A stretch of DNA of 64,000 nucleotides from Exiguobacterium acetylicum (GCF_019890935.1 NZ_CP082333.1:2957501-3021500), one strand, 5' to 3'. Shown: positions 1 through 8,270, numbered from the stretch's first letter. Program-made: numbers and translations. The notes: a model not told the origin generated them from the letters alone.

Positions 1-1675
1 GCTTCTCGACTGTTTTATATTGTTCCGGATGAATCGGCGTCCGGTCGAGCGGATGCGTACCTTCTAGAATTCGCAGGAATCCTGCAGCCTGCTCATATGC
101 CTTTGCACCAAGACGAGGAACTTTCAATAATTCCTGACGTGTCTTGAACGTCCCAAGTTCCGAGCGGCGTTCGACGATTTTTTTCGCTGTCGCCTTCGTG
201 ATTCCTGCGACATAACTCAAAAGCGGTTCTGACGCTGTATTAACATCAACTCCGACTTGGTTGACGACCGTCTCGACGACGAAATCAAGTGTCTCCTTCA
301 GTTTCGTTTGCGAGACATCATGTTGATATTGACCGACTCCGACAGACTGCGGGTCAACTTTGACGAGTTCAGCCAGTGGGTCCTGCAAACGACGCGCAAT
401 CGAAATCGCGGATCGTTGTTCGACTTGAAGCTCTGGAAACTCCGTCCGGGCAATCTCTGAAGCAGAATAAATACTTGCTCCTGCCTCGTCGACGATCGTA
501 AAGGCGATATCTTTTTGCCCCTGCATCCAGTCCGCAACGAATGCTTCTGTTTCCCGTGAAGCTGTACCATTGCCAATCGCAATCAACTCGATTCCATATG
601 TATCGACGAGCTGTGAAAGAGTTTGGCGTGCTTCTTTTGCTTTTTGCTCTGACATCGTCACGTAAATGACGCCGACTTCCTTCATTTCACCTGTCGGATC
701 GATGACTGCCCACTTACATCCTGTCCGGTAAGCCGGATCAAGACCCAACATGACTTTCCCTTTCATCGGTGGTTGCATGTAGAGTTGACGGAGATTCTTA
801 CCAAAGACGTCAATCGCTTGGAGCTCTGCCTTTTCCGTCAGTTCATTTCGAATTTCTCGTTCGATGGCAGGAAAGACGGATTTTTTATAGCCCGTCGTGA
901 TCGCTGCTTCGACGATATCACGTTTCTTTGGCGCCAGTTGTGCGTAGGAACGAAGCAATGTCGGTAAAACCTGTTGTTCCTCTAACACGACTTTCACAGA
1001 GACGATTTTCAATGCTTCCGCACGGTTGATCGCAAGAATCCGGTGCGGAACGATCTGTTGGATCCGCTCACTGTAGGCATAATACTGTGCAAAGACGCCT
1101 TTTTCATCGACTGCATCCTTTTTCTGTTTCGTGACGATTTCTGCTGAACGGCGCATTTGCTTACGAATGAACTCACGCACCGTCGCTTGTTCGCCCCACT
1201 CCTCGGAAATGATCGATTGTGCCCCAGTCAGCGCTTCTTCCGAATCCAGCCCATTGCTCAAGCGATGGAATGTCGCTTCATCATAAGCAGACTTGTCGCG
1301 GAGCCAGTCAGCAAGTGGTGCAAGCCCTGCTTCCCGTGCAATTTCCGCTTTCGTCCGACGTTTTGGTCGAAATGGTAAGTAGATATCTTCGACTTGCTGT
1401 AACGTCGTCGCTTCTTCAAGTGTTCGACGAAGTTCCGGCGTCAGTCCACCTTGTTCCTCAATCTTTTCAAGGACGTCGCTCCGTCTGCTTTCAAGTTGCG
1501 TTAATTGTTTATGTCGATCGAGAATCGCTTTGATCGCGACCTCATCGAGTTCACCTGTCTGTTCTTTCCGGTAGCGGGCGATGAACGGAATCGTACCGCC
1601 TTCTTCCGTCAATTGTAAGACTGCCTTCACTTGCGCAGGACGTACATTCAGTTCACTTGCGATTCTCTTTTCCAT
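1..1675 (-). CDS. tex: Tex family RNA-binding transcriptional accessory protein (C-terminus cut off)
   Basis: About 558 N-terminal residues are visible; the remainder, including the S1 RNA-binding domain expected in a roughly 720-residue Tex, lies outside the window. Visible parts are the helical N-terminal Tex domain (ending around residue 190), a YqgF/RNase-H-like fold beginning near MLGLDPAYRTG, and a helix-hairpin-helix segment with GVDVNTASEPLLSYVAGI. The ATG follows GAGGTG by 6 bases, and translation begins MEKRIASELNV. Tex binds nucleic acid and affects transcription; its exact role in Gram-positives is unsettled. It lies downstream of sigB, as ydcI does in B. subtilis, but a terminator separates them. 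Confidence 0.93.
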   Translation of the reverse strand, partial: MEKRIASELNVRPAQVKAVLQLTEEGGTIPFIARYRKEQTGELDEVAIKAILDRHKQLTQLESRRSDVLEKIEEQGGLTPELRRTLEEATTLQQVEDIYLPFRPKRRTKAEIAREAGLAPLADWLRDKSAYDEATFHRLSNGLDSEEALTGAQSIISEEWGEQATVREFIRKQMRRSAEIVTKQKKDAVDEKGVFAQYYAYSERIQQIVPHRILAINRAEALKIVSVKVVLEEQQVLPTLLRSYAQLAPKKRDIVEAAITTGYKKSVFPAIEREIRNELTEKAELQAIDVFGKNLRQLYMQPPMKGKVMLGLDPAYRTGCKWAVIDPTGEMKEVGVIYVTMSEQKAKEARQTLSQLVDTYGIELIAIGNGTASRETEAFVADWMQGQKDIAFTIVDEAGASIYSASEIARTEFPELQVEQRSAISIARRLQDPLAELVKVDPQSVGVGQYQHDVSQTKLKETLDFVVETVVNQVGVDVNTASEPLLSYVAGITKATAKKIVERRSELGTFKTRQELLKVPRLGAKAYEQAAGFLRILEGTHPLDRTPIHPEQYKTVEK

Positions 1676-1720
1676 CTGCTTCACCTCTCATTCATTATAC
1701 CGAAGAACGCATGGAAAAGA

Positions 1721-1747
1721 AAAAAGACTGACACGAGGTCAGTCTTT
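1721..1747 (-). terminator. Intrinsic terminator of the rsbV-rsbW-sigB operon
   Basis: On the minus strand the stem AAAGACTGAC / GTCAGTCTTT closes a 5-base loop and runs into six T. The first arm overlaps the last codons and stop of sigB. Confidence 0.8.
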
Positions 1748-2551
1748 AGAGAATACTTCATTTGGTTCGACTTTGATCGCTTCACGTAACTTCTGTAAAG
1801 CGCGTCGTTGAAGACGGGAAACGTGCATTTGTGAAATGCCGAGTAGTTCGCCCGTTTCTTTTTGACTCATATTGCGGTAGTAAGCACATTCGAGAATCGA
1901 ACGTTCGCGGTCCGTTAAGACAGCAAATGCCTTTTCAAGAATCAGACGCTGATCGACAGAATCGTAGCCGTTTTCTTGATTCCCGACAAGATCGAGTAAC
2001 GTAACGGTACTACCTTCCTGATCTGCCTCAATCGAACTATCAACGGATAACGCTTGATAGCTTTTACCCATTTCAAGTGTTTCGAGGACTTCCTCTTCCG
2101 ATACTTCAAGACGCGCAGCAATCTCATCGATGCGCGGAGAGCGTTGCAACTCCGTCGTCAACTCCTCGACTGCCTTCTTGATTTTCGGTCCAAGTTCCTT
2201 GATGCGACGTGGAACGTGAACGCTCCATGTTTTATCGCGGATGAAACGTTTGATTTCACCGATGATCGTCGGAACAGCAAACGATTCAAAACTGCGACCG
2301 AATTCCTTATCGAAGCGACGAAGCGCTGCGAGCAACCCAATCATTCCGACCTGAACGAGATCGTCATGAATCGGTCGACCACGCGAGAACTTCCGGGCCA
2401 AAGCTTCTACCAAGTCTGAATAACGCTCGAGTAATGCCGCATGCACTTCCTCATCTTGGTCGTCCTGCTGATACAAATCAATCAGTCGAAGTACTTCATC
2501 ATCACTGTGATGGCGTTGTTGAGACTTTGCTGGCACTTTGACCCACCTCAT
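1739..2551 (-). CDS. sigB: RNA polymerase general-stress sigma factor SigB
   Basis: A 270-residue protein of normal length, recognised by close similarity to B. subtilis SigB: region 2 has GRPIHDDLVQVGMIGLL and PTIIGEIKRF, followed by RDKTWSVHVPRRIKELGP, and region 4 has the helix-turn-helix QKETGELLGISQMHVSRLQR. It directs RNA polymerase to general-stress promoters. The chosen ATG overlaps the end of rsbW by 50 bases; a later start cannot be excluded, because conserved sequence begins only around residue 20. It is co-transcribed with its anti-sigma factor (rsbW) and the antagonist (rsbV). The rsbX gene that normally follows in Bacillus is absent, and tex comes next. Confidence 0.96.
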   Translation of the reverse strand: MRWVKVPAKSQQRHHSDDEVLRLIDLYQQDDQDEEVHAALLERYSDLVEALARKFSRGRPIHDDLVQVGMIGLLAALRRFDKEFGRSFESFAVPTIIGEIKRFIRDKTWSVHVPRRIKELGPKIKKAVEELTTELQRSPRIDEIAARLEVSEEEVLETLEMGKSYQALSVDSSIEADQEGSTVTLLDLVGNQENGYDSVDQRLILEKAFAVLTDRERSILECAYYRNMSQKETGELLGISQMHVSRLQRRALQKLREAIKVEPNEVFSKD

Positions 2552-2984
2552 CTCTATTCATATATTTTGTCATATGGACAGTGACGCCGTTCGCTTTCTC
2601 GATCGTTACTTGATCCATCAATGCTTCGATCATCAAGATACCGAGTCCTCCTTCATGCAAGGAATCGAGATCGTGTGCATCCGTAATCGGTTCACTTTGG
2701 CGTTTGACCTCATCTTTATCGAACGTAATGCCGTTATCCTTGACGACAATCTCAAGACGATCATCCGGATAGACATTACATGTCAAGGCGATGCTACCAT
2801 CTTCTTTTCCTTCGTACGCATGTTGAACAGCGTTCGCACATGCTTCTGAGACAGCGATCTTGATATCTTCGATGTCATCATACGTGTATCCCATACGGTT
2901 CGCGACACCTGAAACCGTCAGACGGGCAATGGCTACATATTCCGGTTTTGCCGGTAATGTCATGTTTAGTTGTTCGTTCTTCAT
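2502..2984 (-). CDS. rsbW: Anti-sigma-B factor and serine kinase RsbW
   Basis: 160 residues with a GHKL ATPase fold: N-box-like EACANAVQHAYEG near residue 50 and G-box KDNGITFDKDEV plus HEGGLGILMIEALMD. RsbW sequesters SigB and phosphorylates RsbV; dephosphorylated RsbV releases SigB. Its start codon overlaps the rsbV stop as ATGA, and its 3' end overlaps sigB, so the three are translationally coupled. This is the core partner-switching unit. Confidence 0.95.
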   Translation of the reverse strand: MKNEQLNMTLPAKPEYVAIARLTVSGVANRMGYTYDDIEDIKIAVSEACANAVQHAYEGKEDGSIALTCNVYPDDRLEIVVKDNGITFDKDEVKRQSEPITDAHDLDSLHEGGLGILMIEALMDQVTIEKANGVTVHMTKYMNRDEVGQSASKVSTTPSQ

Positions 2985-3307
2985 TGCGTTCCACCTCTTA
3001 CACCACTATCGATTGTAATGATGCTTGAAAGACCTGTGATTTCGAACAGACGACGGATGCGTTCAGAAACGCCGACGAGCGTGAACGATGTACCGTTCTT
3101 TTTCGCCGCTTTGAGTGCTCCGACGAACACGCCGAGACCTGTCGAATCCATGTAGTGTACTTCATCCAAATGGACGACGACATCGTTTGTTTCAACTGCC
3201 GGGACTAGTTCTTGGCGAAGCTTTGGTGCTGTATACGTATCAATCTCACCTGCGATATAAAGATGCGTCTGACCGTCTAGCTGCTCTGTTTTAATTGTTA
3301 AATCCAT
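2981..3307 (-). CDS. rsbV: Anti-anti-sigma factor RsbV
   Basis: STAS-domain protein of 108 residues. The phosphorylatable serine is in the signature YMDSTGLGVFVGALK. The ATG reading MDLTIKTEQ is preferred because GAGGAGG lies 8-9 bases upstream; the frame is open six codons further but without a ribosome site. RsbV binds RsbW and frees SigB. It is the first gene of the operon and lies behind a sigma-B-like promoter. No phosphatase or stressosome gene (rsbU, rsbP, rsbR, rsbS, rsbT) is adjacent, so the activating input must be encoded elsewhere. Confidence 0.95.
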   Translation of the reverse strand: MDLTIKTEQLDGQTHLYIAGEIDTYTAPKLRQELVPAVETNDVVVHLDEVHYMDSTGLGVFVGALKAAKKNGTSFTLVGVSERIRRLFEITGLSSIITIDSGVRGGTQ

Positions 3308-3395
3308 CTTCAAGTTCCTCCTCAAGGAAAATCTGTCTATGTGGTCTTGCTATTCATCCTACCTCATCCCTTTATAAAAAGGTCACTTGGGTATG

Positions 3396-3421
3396 TTTCC
3401 CCGTAAAGAAAACTTTAAAAC
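3396..3421 (-). promoter_or_regulatory. Probable sigma-B promoter of rsbV-rsbW-sigB
   Basis: On the minus strand GTTTTA (-35) is separated by 14 bases from GGGAAA (-10). This fits the sigma-B consensus GTTTAA-N12-15-GGGWAW and lies about 90 bases upstream of the rsbV start. Positive autoregulation is usual for this operon. Confidence 0.55.
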
Positions 3422-3443
3422 CCATTTTATAAAAAAAGAGGTC

Positions 3444-3472
3444 AAAAAAAGTCGCATACGCTAGTATCGACT
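3444..3472 (-). terminator. Intrinsic terminator of ndoAI-ndoA
   Basis: On the minus strand AGTCG-a-TAC closes a four-base loop with GTA-tg-CGACT, followed by seven T. It isolates the toxin-antitoxin genes from the sigB operon. Confidence 0.6.
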
Positions 3473-3501
3473 CTTCTTGTGTTGCGCTTCTATGTAAGTG
3501 C

Positions 3502-3852
3502 CTAAAAATCAACCAAGCCTAAGCTGATTGCGACGGCACTATTTACTTTCATCATCGTGTCTGGATCTAGATGTGTGACTTTATCCGTTAGACGGCGTTT
3601 ATCAATTGTCCGGATTTGCTCAAGTAAGATGACCGAATCACGTTCTAATCCGTGTCGCTCTCGATATACTTCCACATGGGTCGGTAGTTTGGCTTTGTCG
3701 ATCTGTGCCGTGATCGCAGCCACGATGACTGTCGGGCTGAATCGGTTACCAATATCATTTTGTAGAACAAGCACGGGACGAACTCCCCCTTGTTCCGATC
3801 CGACCACAGGTGACAAATTTGCATAAAACACGTCGCCACGTTTGACTATCAA
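3502..3852 (-). CDS. ndoA: EndoA/MazF-type mRNA interferase toxin
   Basis: A 116-residue protein matching B. subtilis EndoA almost throughout: [21 protein letters not shown] at the N-terminus, [12 protein letters not shown], and [13 protein letters not shown]. EndoA is a ribosome-independent endoribonuclease that cleaves single-stranded RNA at UACAU-type sites; the cleavage specificity is family knowledge, not visible here. The start is TTG with GGGGTG 6 bases upstream, three bases after the antitoxin stop, so expression is coupled. The locus between alr and the sigB operon is conserved in Bacillales. Confidence 0.95.
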   Translation of the reverse strand: MIVKRGDVFYANLSPVVGSEQGGVRPVLVLQNDIGNRFSPTVIVAAITAQIDKAKLPTHVEVYRERHGLERDSVILLEQIRTIDKRRLTDKVTHLDPDTMMKVNSAVAISLGLVDF

Positions 3853-3855
3853 AGC

Positions 3856-4080
3856 TTACACCCCGCTTACTTGACGTAGGAGTGAGAACTCCGCCTCCGT
3901 TTCAATCTGGAACATTTCGCCAACGATCGATAAATTGATTGCTGCCATTTCTTCGTAACCACGCTTCAATTCCTCACGTAGCTGACGCTTGCGTTCTTCG
4001 GTCGTATGGTTCGACTTCATCCCAATCGTCTCCTTCGCTACATTTCGCTCAACAAACTGCATTTCCCGTTGTTGGACCAA
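3856..4080 (-). CDS. ndoAI: EndoAI-like antitoxin, shortened at the N-terminus
   Basis: A 74-residue protein placed directly upstream of the toxin. The C-terminal half, RGYEEMAAINLSIVGEMF followed by EAEFSLLRQVSG, matches the toxin-binding tail of B. subtilis EndoAI. That protein is about 93 residues and begins with a ribbon-helix-helix DNA-binding domain; here only about 40 residues precede the RGYEEM segment and no clear beta-strand of that fold is visible. The start is TTG, supported by GGAGGT 9 bases upstream; reading upstream in frame gives no extension with a ribosome site. It neutralises EndoA; whether it still autoregulates is doubtful. Confidence 0.8.
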   Translation of the reverse strand: MVQQREMQFVERNVAKETIGMKSNHTTEERKRQLREELKRGYEEMAAINLSIVGEMFQIETEAEFSLLRQVSGV

Positions 4081-4219
4081 GATAATGGCACCTCCAGATT
4101 CACTGAAACCTTAACGAACGACTCACTTTCTACTTCAATATATCAGTCGAATTCAGAAAATACAATCAAAATTCAAACAAATAACATATTTTTGCCATCT
4201 TATTGATGTCTTGTACGAA

Positions 4220-5293
4220 TCATTGACGTGGAACACGCTTCGAGAATTGACAGAGAACTTCATAGTTGATCGTCCCGAGCCAATGGGCTGCTTCCTCGAT
4301 CGGTGCCCCTTCTCCAATCAAGATGACTTCCGTTCCAATCGGATATTCTCGCGGTAAACGAATCATGAGCCGATCCATGCAGACACGCCCGACGATTTCG
4401 CACGGTAGACCGTCTACGATCAACGAATAACCTTGGAACTTGCGTGACCAGCCATCCGCGTAACCAATCGGAACGGTACCGATCCATTCATCCGTCGGCG
4501 CGGTATAAGTCGCTCCGTAACTGATCGTTTGACCCGGTTCAACTTGTTTGACCTGCATCAGACGACTTTTCAGTGAAAACGCTGGTTTTAAAAATTCATA
4601 ATGACCTGCCATCTCATCGGACGGCATCGCCCCATATAATGCAATACCAACTCGAACGACGTTAAACGGTGCTTGACCTGCTAAGCGAATCGCTGCCGCC
4701 GAATTGGCACAGTGGACGTACCGGATATCCGGTACTAGTGCGACGTACGACAAAAACGTCTCGAGCTGGCGTTCAAACAACCGACTACTCAGCTCGTCAG
4801 CAGTCGCGAAATGCGTATAGATCCCTTCGAGTTCAACGAGATCATCATCACACTCAACAAGAATTCGCTTCAACTCATCGACATGTTGCAATCCGAGTCG
4901 CCCCATTCCCGTATCGACTTTGATATGCAAGCGGAGATGATCGACTTCCGTCAAATGACGTTTCGCTTCCTGAAGCCAATCGGCTGAAAAGACAGGGACG
5001 GCGACATCATAATTCGAAGCGACTGGTGCATGTTCCGGTAGTAAGGCTTCAAGCATCAGAATCGGTGCTTGGATGCCCGCTTCGCGTAACTCAATCGCTT
5101 CTTCGAGGAGTGCGACAGCGAGTAAGTCGGCTCCGTTCTCAAGAGCGATCTCAGCAACTGTCACTGCCCCGTGACCATAGCCGTCCGCCTTGACGACTGC
5201 CATCACCTGTTGTTCACCCATCCGTGTTTTGATTTCGCGTATATTATGTGCGATCGCTTCCCGATCGATTTCAATCCAAGTTGGTCGGTACAT
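4220..5293 (-). CDS. alr: Alanine racemase
   Basis: 357 residues, usual length. The PLP lysine is K35 in VVKADGYGHG; the C-terminal barrel partner contains ISYGATYTA and GRVCMDRLMI. The enzyme interconverts L- and D-alanine for peptidoglycan. GAGGGA precedes the ATG by 5 bases. The 5' end overlaps acpS by 23 bases, so the two are probably co-transcribed. About 140 bases separate it from ndoAI, enough for a separate antitoxin promoter. Confidence 0.97.
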   Translation of the reverse strand: MYRPTWIEIDREAIAHNIREIKTRMGEQQVMAVVKADGYGHGAVTVAEIALENGADLLAVALLEEAIELREAGIQAPILMLEALLPEHAPVASNYDVAVPVFSADWLQEAKRHLTEVDHLRLHIKVDTGMGRLGLQHVDELKRILVECDDDLVELEGIYTHFATADELSSRLFERQLETFLSYVALVPDIRYVHCANSAAAIRLAGQAPFNVVRVGIALYGAMPSDEMAGHYEFLKPAFSLKSRLMQVKQVEPGQTISYGATYTAPTDEWIGTVPIGYADGWSRKFQGYSLIVDGLPCEIVGRVCMDRLMIRLPREYPIGTEVILIGEGAPIEEAAHWLGTINYEVLCQFSKRVPRQ

Positions 5294-5651
5294 CCCATTC
5301 CCTCTTCTCTAATAAGACTTGCGCAGATGCATAATGCTCTGAATGTGTGATCGAGACGTGGATGACGCCATCGAATGGTCCACTCATGATCGGTCGCCCT
5401 GTCTCATCGTTTAAAATTTCAACATCTTGCCAAGAGACTTCTTTTCCGACGCCGGTTCCGAATGCTTTGACGAACGCTTCCTTTGCGGCGAAACGTCCAG
5501 CAAGATACTCGATGCGACGGTGTCCCGAGAGCGATTGAAATCTTTCCTGCTCTGCCTGTGTTAAGATTCTCCCAGCAAAACGTGGCTGTCGCTCGAGCGT
5601 TTGCTTGATTCGATTCAGTTCGACCAAATCGATTCCAATTCCATAAATCAT
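5271..5651 (-). CDS. acpS: Holo-[acyl-carrier-protein] synthase
   Basis: 126 residues from the ATG reading MIYGIGIDLVEL, chosen because GGAGG lies 8 bases upstream; the frame is open 13 codons further without a ribosome site. Signature motifs are GIDLVELNRI with the Mg-binding Asp, and FAAKEAFVKAFG. It transfers 4'-phosphopantetheine from CoA to apo-ACP. It overlaps alr, and is divergent from the rhomboid gene with a 68-base gap. Confidence 0.96.
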   Translation of the reverse strand: MIYGIGIDLVELNRIKQTLERQPRFAGRILTQAEQERFQSLSGHRRIEYLAGRFAAKEAFVKAFGTGVGKEVSWQDVEILNDETGRPIMSGPFDGVIHVSITHSEHYASAQVLLEKREWDVPTNLD

Positions 5652-5719
5652 CCGAGACGCCTCCACAGTTCTATTCTTCGCCATCTTCATATAGAATGAA
5701 GATGAAGCGAGGTGTTGTC

Positions 5720-6460
5720 ATGTTTAGTCGAACGGAAAACCTACAAACGTTCACACGTTCTTATCCGGTCGTTTCGTTGTTCATTTTAATCCAAGTCGCC
5801 CTGTTTGTCATCGAACAGTTGGGCCCACTCCTTAACCTGACATTCTCTCCTCTAAATGCAGGGGCATCCATCAATCTCTTAATCGAGCAAGGTGAATGGT
5901 GGCGTGTCGTCACAGCAACGTTCTTGCATTACGATTTTTGGCACATTGCGTTCAATACGTTTGCTCTCGTCATCTTCGCTCCACCGCTTGAGCGGATGAT
6001 CGGACATGGTCGATTTGCAGCCTTTTACTTGCTCGTTGGTACGCTTGCAAACATCTTGACGTACTTCACGAAAATCAATGAACCGTTTTATGGTCAAGCT
6101 GGAGCATCGGGTGCCATTCTTGGTTTGCTTGGTTTTTATGTGTACTTGAGTCGATTCAAGCGGACTGTCATCCTAGCAGACGATACACGTCTTGTGTATA
6201 TCTTTACTGCGGTCACGGCAGTCTTTACGTTACTTGGTTCAAATGTCGCTGTATTCGGTCACTTGTACGGTTTCGTCCTCGGATTCCTCTTCGGATTCGT
6301 CTTTGGTAATCGTGCCGTTCCATTCACACGTCCGTTCCAAACTGGTCGTCGATCGAGCGGTGGACCTGTCTTCGTAAGCGGTTCTGGTCAACTCGGTCGG
6401 ATCTTCTTCTATATCATCATCGCGTTTGCCGTACTCGGATTATTCTTCCGCTACTTGTAA
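5720..6460 (+). CDS. Rhomboid family intramembrane serine protease
   Basis: 246 residues from the ATG with GCGAGGTG 5 bases upstream (MFSRTENLQ). About six membrane segments. Catalytic serine S130 lies in GQAGASGAILG, its histidine partner H181 in FGHLYGFVLG, and the N79/H75 region in HIAFNT. Rhomboids cleave transmembrane substrates inside the membrane; the substrate here is unknown. It corresponds in position to ydcA of B. subtilis, next to acpS. Confidence 0.93.
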   Translation: MFSRTENLQTFTRSYPVVSLFILIQVALFVIEQLGPLLNLTFSPLNAGASINLLIEQGEWWRVVTATFLHYDFWHIAFNTFALVIFAPPLERMIGHGRFAAFYLLVGTLANILTYFTKINEPFYGQAGASGAILGLLGFYVYLSRFKRTVILADDTRLVYIFTAVTAVFTLLGSNVAVFGHLYGFVLGFLFGFVFGNRAVPFTRPFQTGRRSSGGPVFVSGSGQLGRIFFYIIIAFAVLGLFFRYL

Positions 6461-6470
6461 ACCAGCATAC

Positions 6471-6505
6471 AAAAAGGACTCCGCTACACGCGCGAGTCCT
6501 TTTTT
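6471..6505. terminator. Bidirectional terminator between rhomboid and YtxH-like genes
   Basis: AAAAAGGACTC pairs with GAGTCCTTTTTT across a loop of about 12 bases; T-rich on both strands between convergent genes. Confidence 0.85.
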
Positions 6506-6507
6506 GC

Positions 6508-6771
6508 TTATTTGCGAAGTACTTCTGCTAAGTCCTTCACGTCGTCAATCAGGTTATGGATCGTCTCCTGATTATCCGTATAGAGTGCTTTTAGTTCCTC
6601 AAAGCGCCCTTTTGGATCTTGTTTGACAGCAGACAATTGTGTTCCTGCGCCGCTGAATGTCCGTTTCACTGCTGCGAACTGCGCTTGGCGCGTATCTTTA
6701 TGCAGTAGTGATAAAGTAGCGCCGACGAGTGCGCCACCGAGTGTTGCTACGACAAAATAGTTCTTCTTCAT
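6508..6771 (-). CDS. Small YtxH-like membrane protein
   Basis: 87 residues: one N-terminal membrane segment with the glycine-rich pattern VATLGGALVGATLSLL followed by a charged helical tail. This is the architecture of YtxH/YhaH-type stress-envelope proteins; similarity is by pattern only. AGGGGGA lies 7 bases upstream of the ATG. It is the last gene of an apparent phhB operon, 20 bases after the previous stop. Function unknown. Confidence 0.6.
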   Translation of the reverse strand: MKKNYFVVATLGGALVGATLSLLHKDTRQAQFAAVKRTFSGAGTQLSAVKQDPKGRFEELKALYTDNQETIHNLIDDVKDLAEVLRK

Positions 6772-6790
6772 CTGTTAGTCCCCCTGCATC

Positions 6791-7291
6791 TCACTCATTT
6801 GTTGGTGGTACGATTTGATACCGTTTCATGACGGGAGAAGGCGCGAACGACTTCCCTGCCTCTTCAGCATACTGGTCTACCGTAAGACGTTCAACTGATT
6901 TTGCATAACGAGCTCCGTCCCCTGTCTCTTGGAACTGAATCAATAAGGCAAGATCCGTTCCCTTCTCGACACGTCCAATCCGAAACGCCTGGAAGCCACC
7001 GTATTCTGCTCCGATGACTTTCGGATTCGACATCACTTGATGTACAAATAGATCCCCGCTATTTTGATCTGCCGGAATCGACCAGTAGAAGAGACTGCCT
7101 TCATCCGAAAAATTGCCACGTGATTCAAGCAACGTGTAGGTATTGCCACTTTGAAAAGGTGATTTCGAGTCCGTCTCCATCCAGAGGATGGCATCGCCGC
7201 TTCCGCTAGCGACACGAATATGAGCATCACGGGAACGAATTTGTTCAACGAACGAACCGCTACCGAATGTAATCGAAAGTTTAGATGGCAT
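6791..7291 (-). CDS. HmoB-like ABM-domain protein (putative haem monooxygenase relative)
   Basis: 166 residues from the ATG reading MPSKLSITFG, with GGAGG 6 bases upstream; it overlaps the end of phhB by 11 bases. Its length and order of segments align well with B. subtilis HmoB: ITFGSGSF at the start, GDAILWMET, FQSGNTYTLLES, then GGFQAFRIGRV and ALLIQFQET. HmoB degrades haem to release iron. In HmoB a histidine in the helix after the WETE-like motif ligates haem; the equivalent QYAEEAGKS here has none, so catalysis is uncertain. Recognition is from memory of HmoB, without a search. Confidence 0.5.
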   Translation of the reverse strand: MPSKLSITFGSGSFVEQIRSRDAHIRVASGSGDAILWMETDSKSPFQSGNTYTLLESRGNFSDEGSLFYWSIPADQNSGDLFVHQVMSNPKVIGAEYGGFQAFRIGRVEKGTDLALLIQFQETGDGARYAKSVERLTVDQYAEEAGKSFAPSPVMKRYQIVPPTNE

Positions 7292-7556
7292 CACAGGCCT
7301 CCGCAAGTTGAAAGTCTTTTTCCGTCAATCCGTTTTCATCATGAGTCGTCGCTGCAAGTGTGACGTTTTTATAGTCGATCACGATTCGTGGATGATGATT
7401 CAAGTTTTCAGCGATACTTCCGACTTCCTGTACGAAATCCAGTGCCGCAGGGAACGATGCAAGTGTATAGGTCCGGACGATTTCATCATCCACGACACTC
7501 CAATCCTGCAACCGCTCAAGACGCTCTTCCACTTCATACTCATTCAACCTAGCCAT
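7281..7556 (-). CDS. 4a-hydroxytetrahydrobiopterin dehydratase-like protein (PhhB/PCD)
   Basis: 91 residues. The PCD signature is seen as AENLNHHPRIVIDYKNVTL with the paired histidines and TTHDENGLTEKDF at the C-terminus. The ATG reading MARLNEYEVE is preferred because GGAGGAG lies 6-7 bases upstream. The family recycles pterin cofactor; no aromatic amino acid hydroxylase is present here, so the physiological substrate may be another pterin. First gene of the three-gene minus-strand operon ending at 6508. Confidence 0.85.
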   Translation of the reverse strand: MARLNEYEVEERLERLQDWSVVDDEIVRTYTLASFPAALDFVQEVGSIAENLNHHPRIVIDYKNVTLAATTHDENGLTEKDFQLAEACDAI

Positions 7557-7719
7557 CCCTTTCTCCTCCTCTACTATCATTTTCGTCCTATACCTTATAC
7601 CCCATTCTTTTACTTCTCTATACCTGTTTGTATCCGATTTCTTCCTTTTGCCTTCTGTGTGAGATAGAGTACAATGTGAAAGAGAACACTAATTCAAAAT
7701 CGGAAAGGGGCTTACGCAT

Positions 7720-8253
7720 ATGCGCGCTCTGATTGTCATTGATTACACGATCGATTTCGTTGCTGACGAAGGAAAGCTGACTTGTGGAAAACCAGGACAA
7801 GCGATTGAAAATCGAATTGCTACGTTGATGGAGGAATTTTCAACGGAAGATTACGTCGTCATCGCCAACGATATTCACGAAGAAGGCGATACGTTCCACC
7901 CGGAAACCGTCCTCTTCCCGCCACACAATATCCGCGGAACACATGGACGTGATCTGTTCGGAAAAGTCGCAGCCATGGCACGGGTCGCCGATCACGTCAT
8001 CGACAAGACGCGTTATAGTGCGTTCGCCGGGACGGACCTCGATTTACGCTTGCGTGAACGCGGTATCCGCGAAGTCCACCTCGTCGGTGTCTGTACGGAC
8101 ATTTGTGTCCTTCATACAGCTGTCGATGCCTACAATCTCGGGTATCGTATCGTCGTCCATGCCGATGCGGTCGCAAGCTTTAACGCGACTGGTCACGAGT
8201 GGGCGCTTACACACTTTAAACAATCGATCGGCGCTGAAGTCGTCGGCGAATAA
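7720..8253 (+). CDS. pncA: Nicotinamidase (isochorismatase-like hydrolase)
   Basis: 177 residues. Catalytic triad in the expected places: D8 in LIVIDYTIDF, lysine in DKTRYSAF and the nucleophilic cysteine in VGVCTDICVLHTAV. It deamidates nicotinamide to nicotinate in NAD salvage. A possible promoter (TTTGCC-N17-TACAAT, near 7650-7675) lies upstream. It is followed 17 bases later by pncB, the next enzyme of the pathway, which supports the assignment over a generic isochorismatase. Confidence 0.92.
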   Translation: MRALIVIDYTIDFVADEGKLTCGKPGQAIENRIATLMEEFSTEDYVVIANDIHEEGDTFHPETVLFPPHNIRGTHGRDLFGKVAAMARVADHVIDKTRYSAFAGTDLDLRLRERGIREVHLVGVCTDICVLHTAVDAYNLGYRIVVHADAVASFNATGHEWALTHFKQSIGAEVVGE

Positions 8254-8270
8254 GAAGGGATCTGTCCGTC

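Noticed and set aside
4081-4200. Missing ribbon-helix-helix of the antitoxin encoded in another frame upstream
   Set aside because: A short alternative frame (ending inside the antitoxin gene) has no start codon with a ribosome site and no recognisable helix pattern; the TTG with GGAGGT is better.
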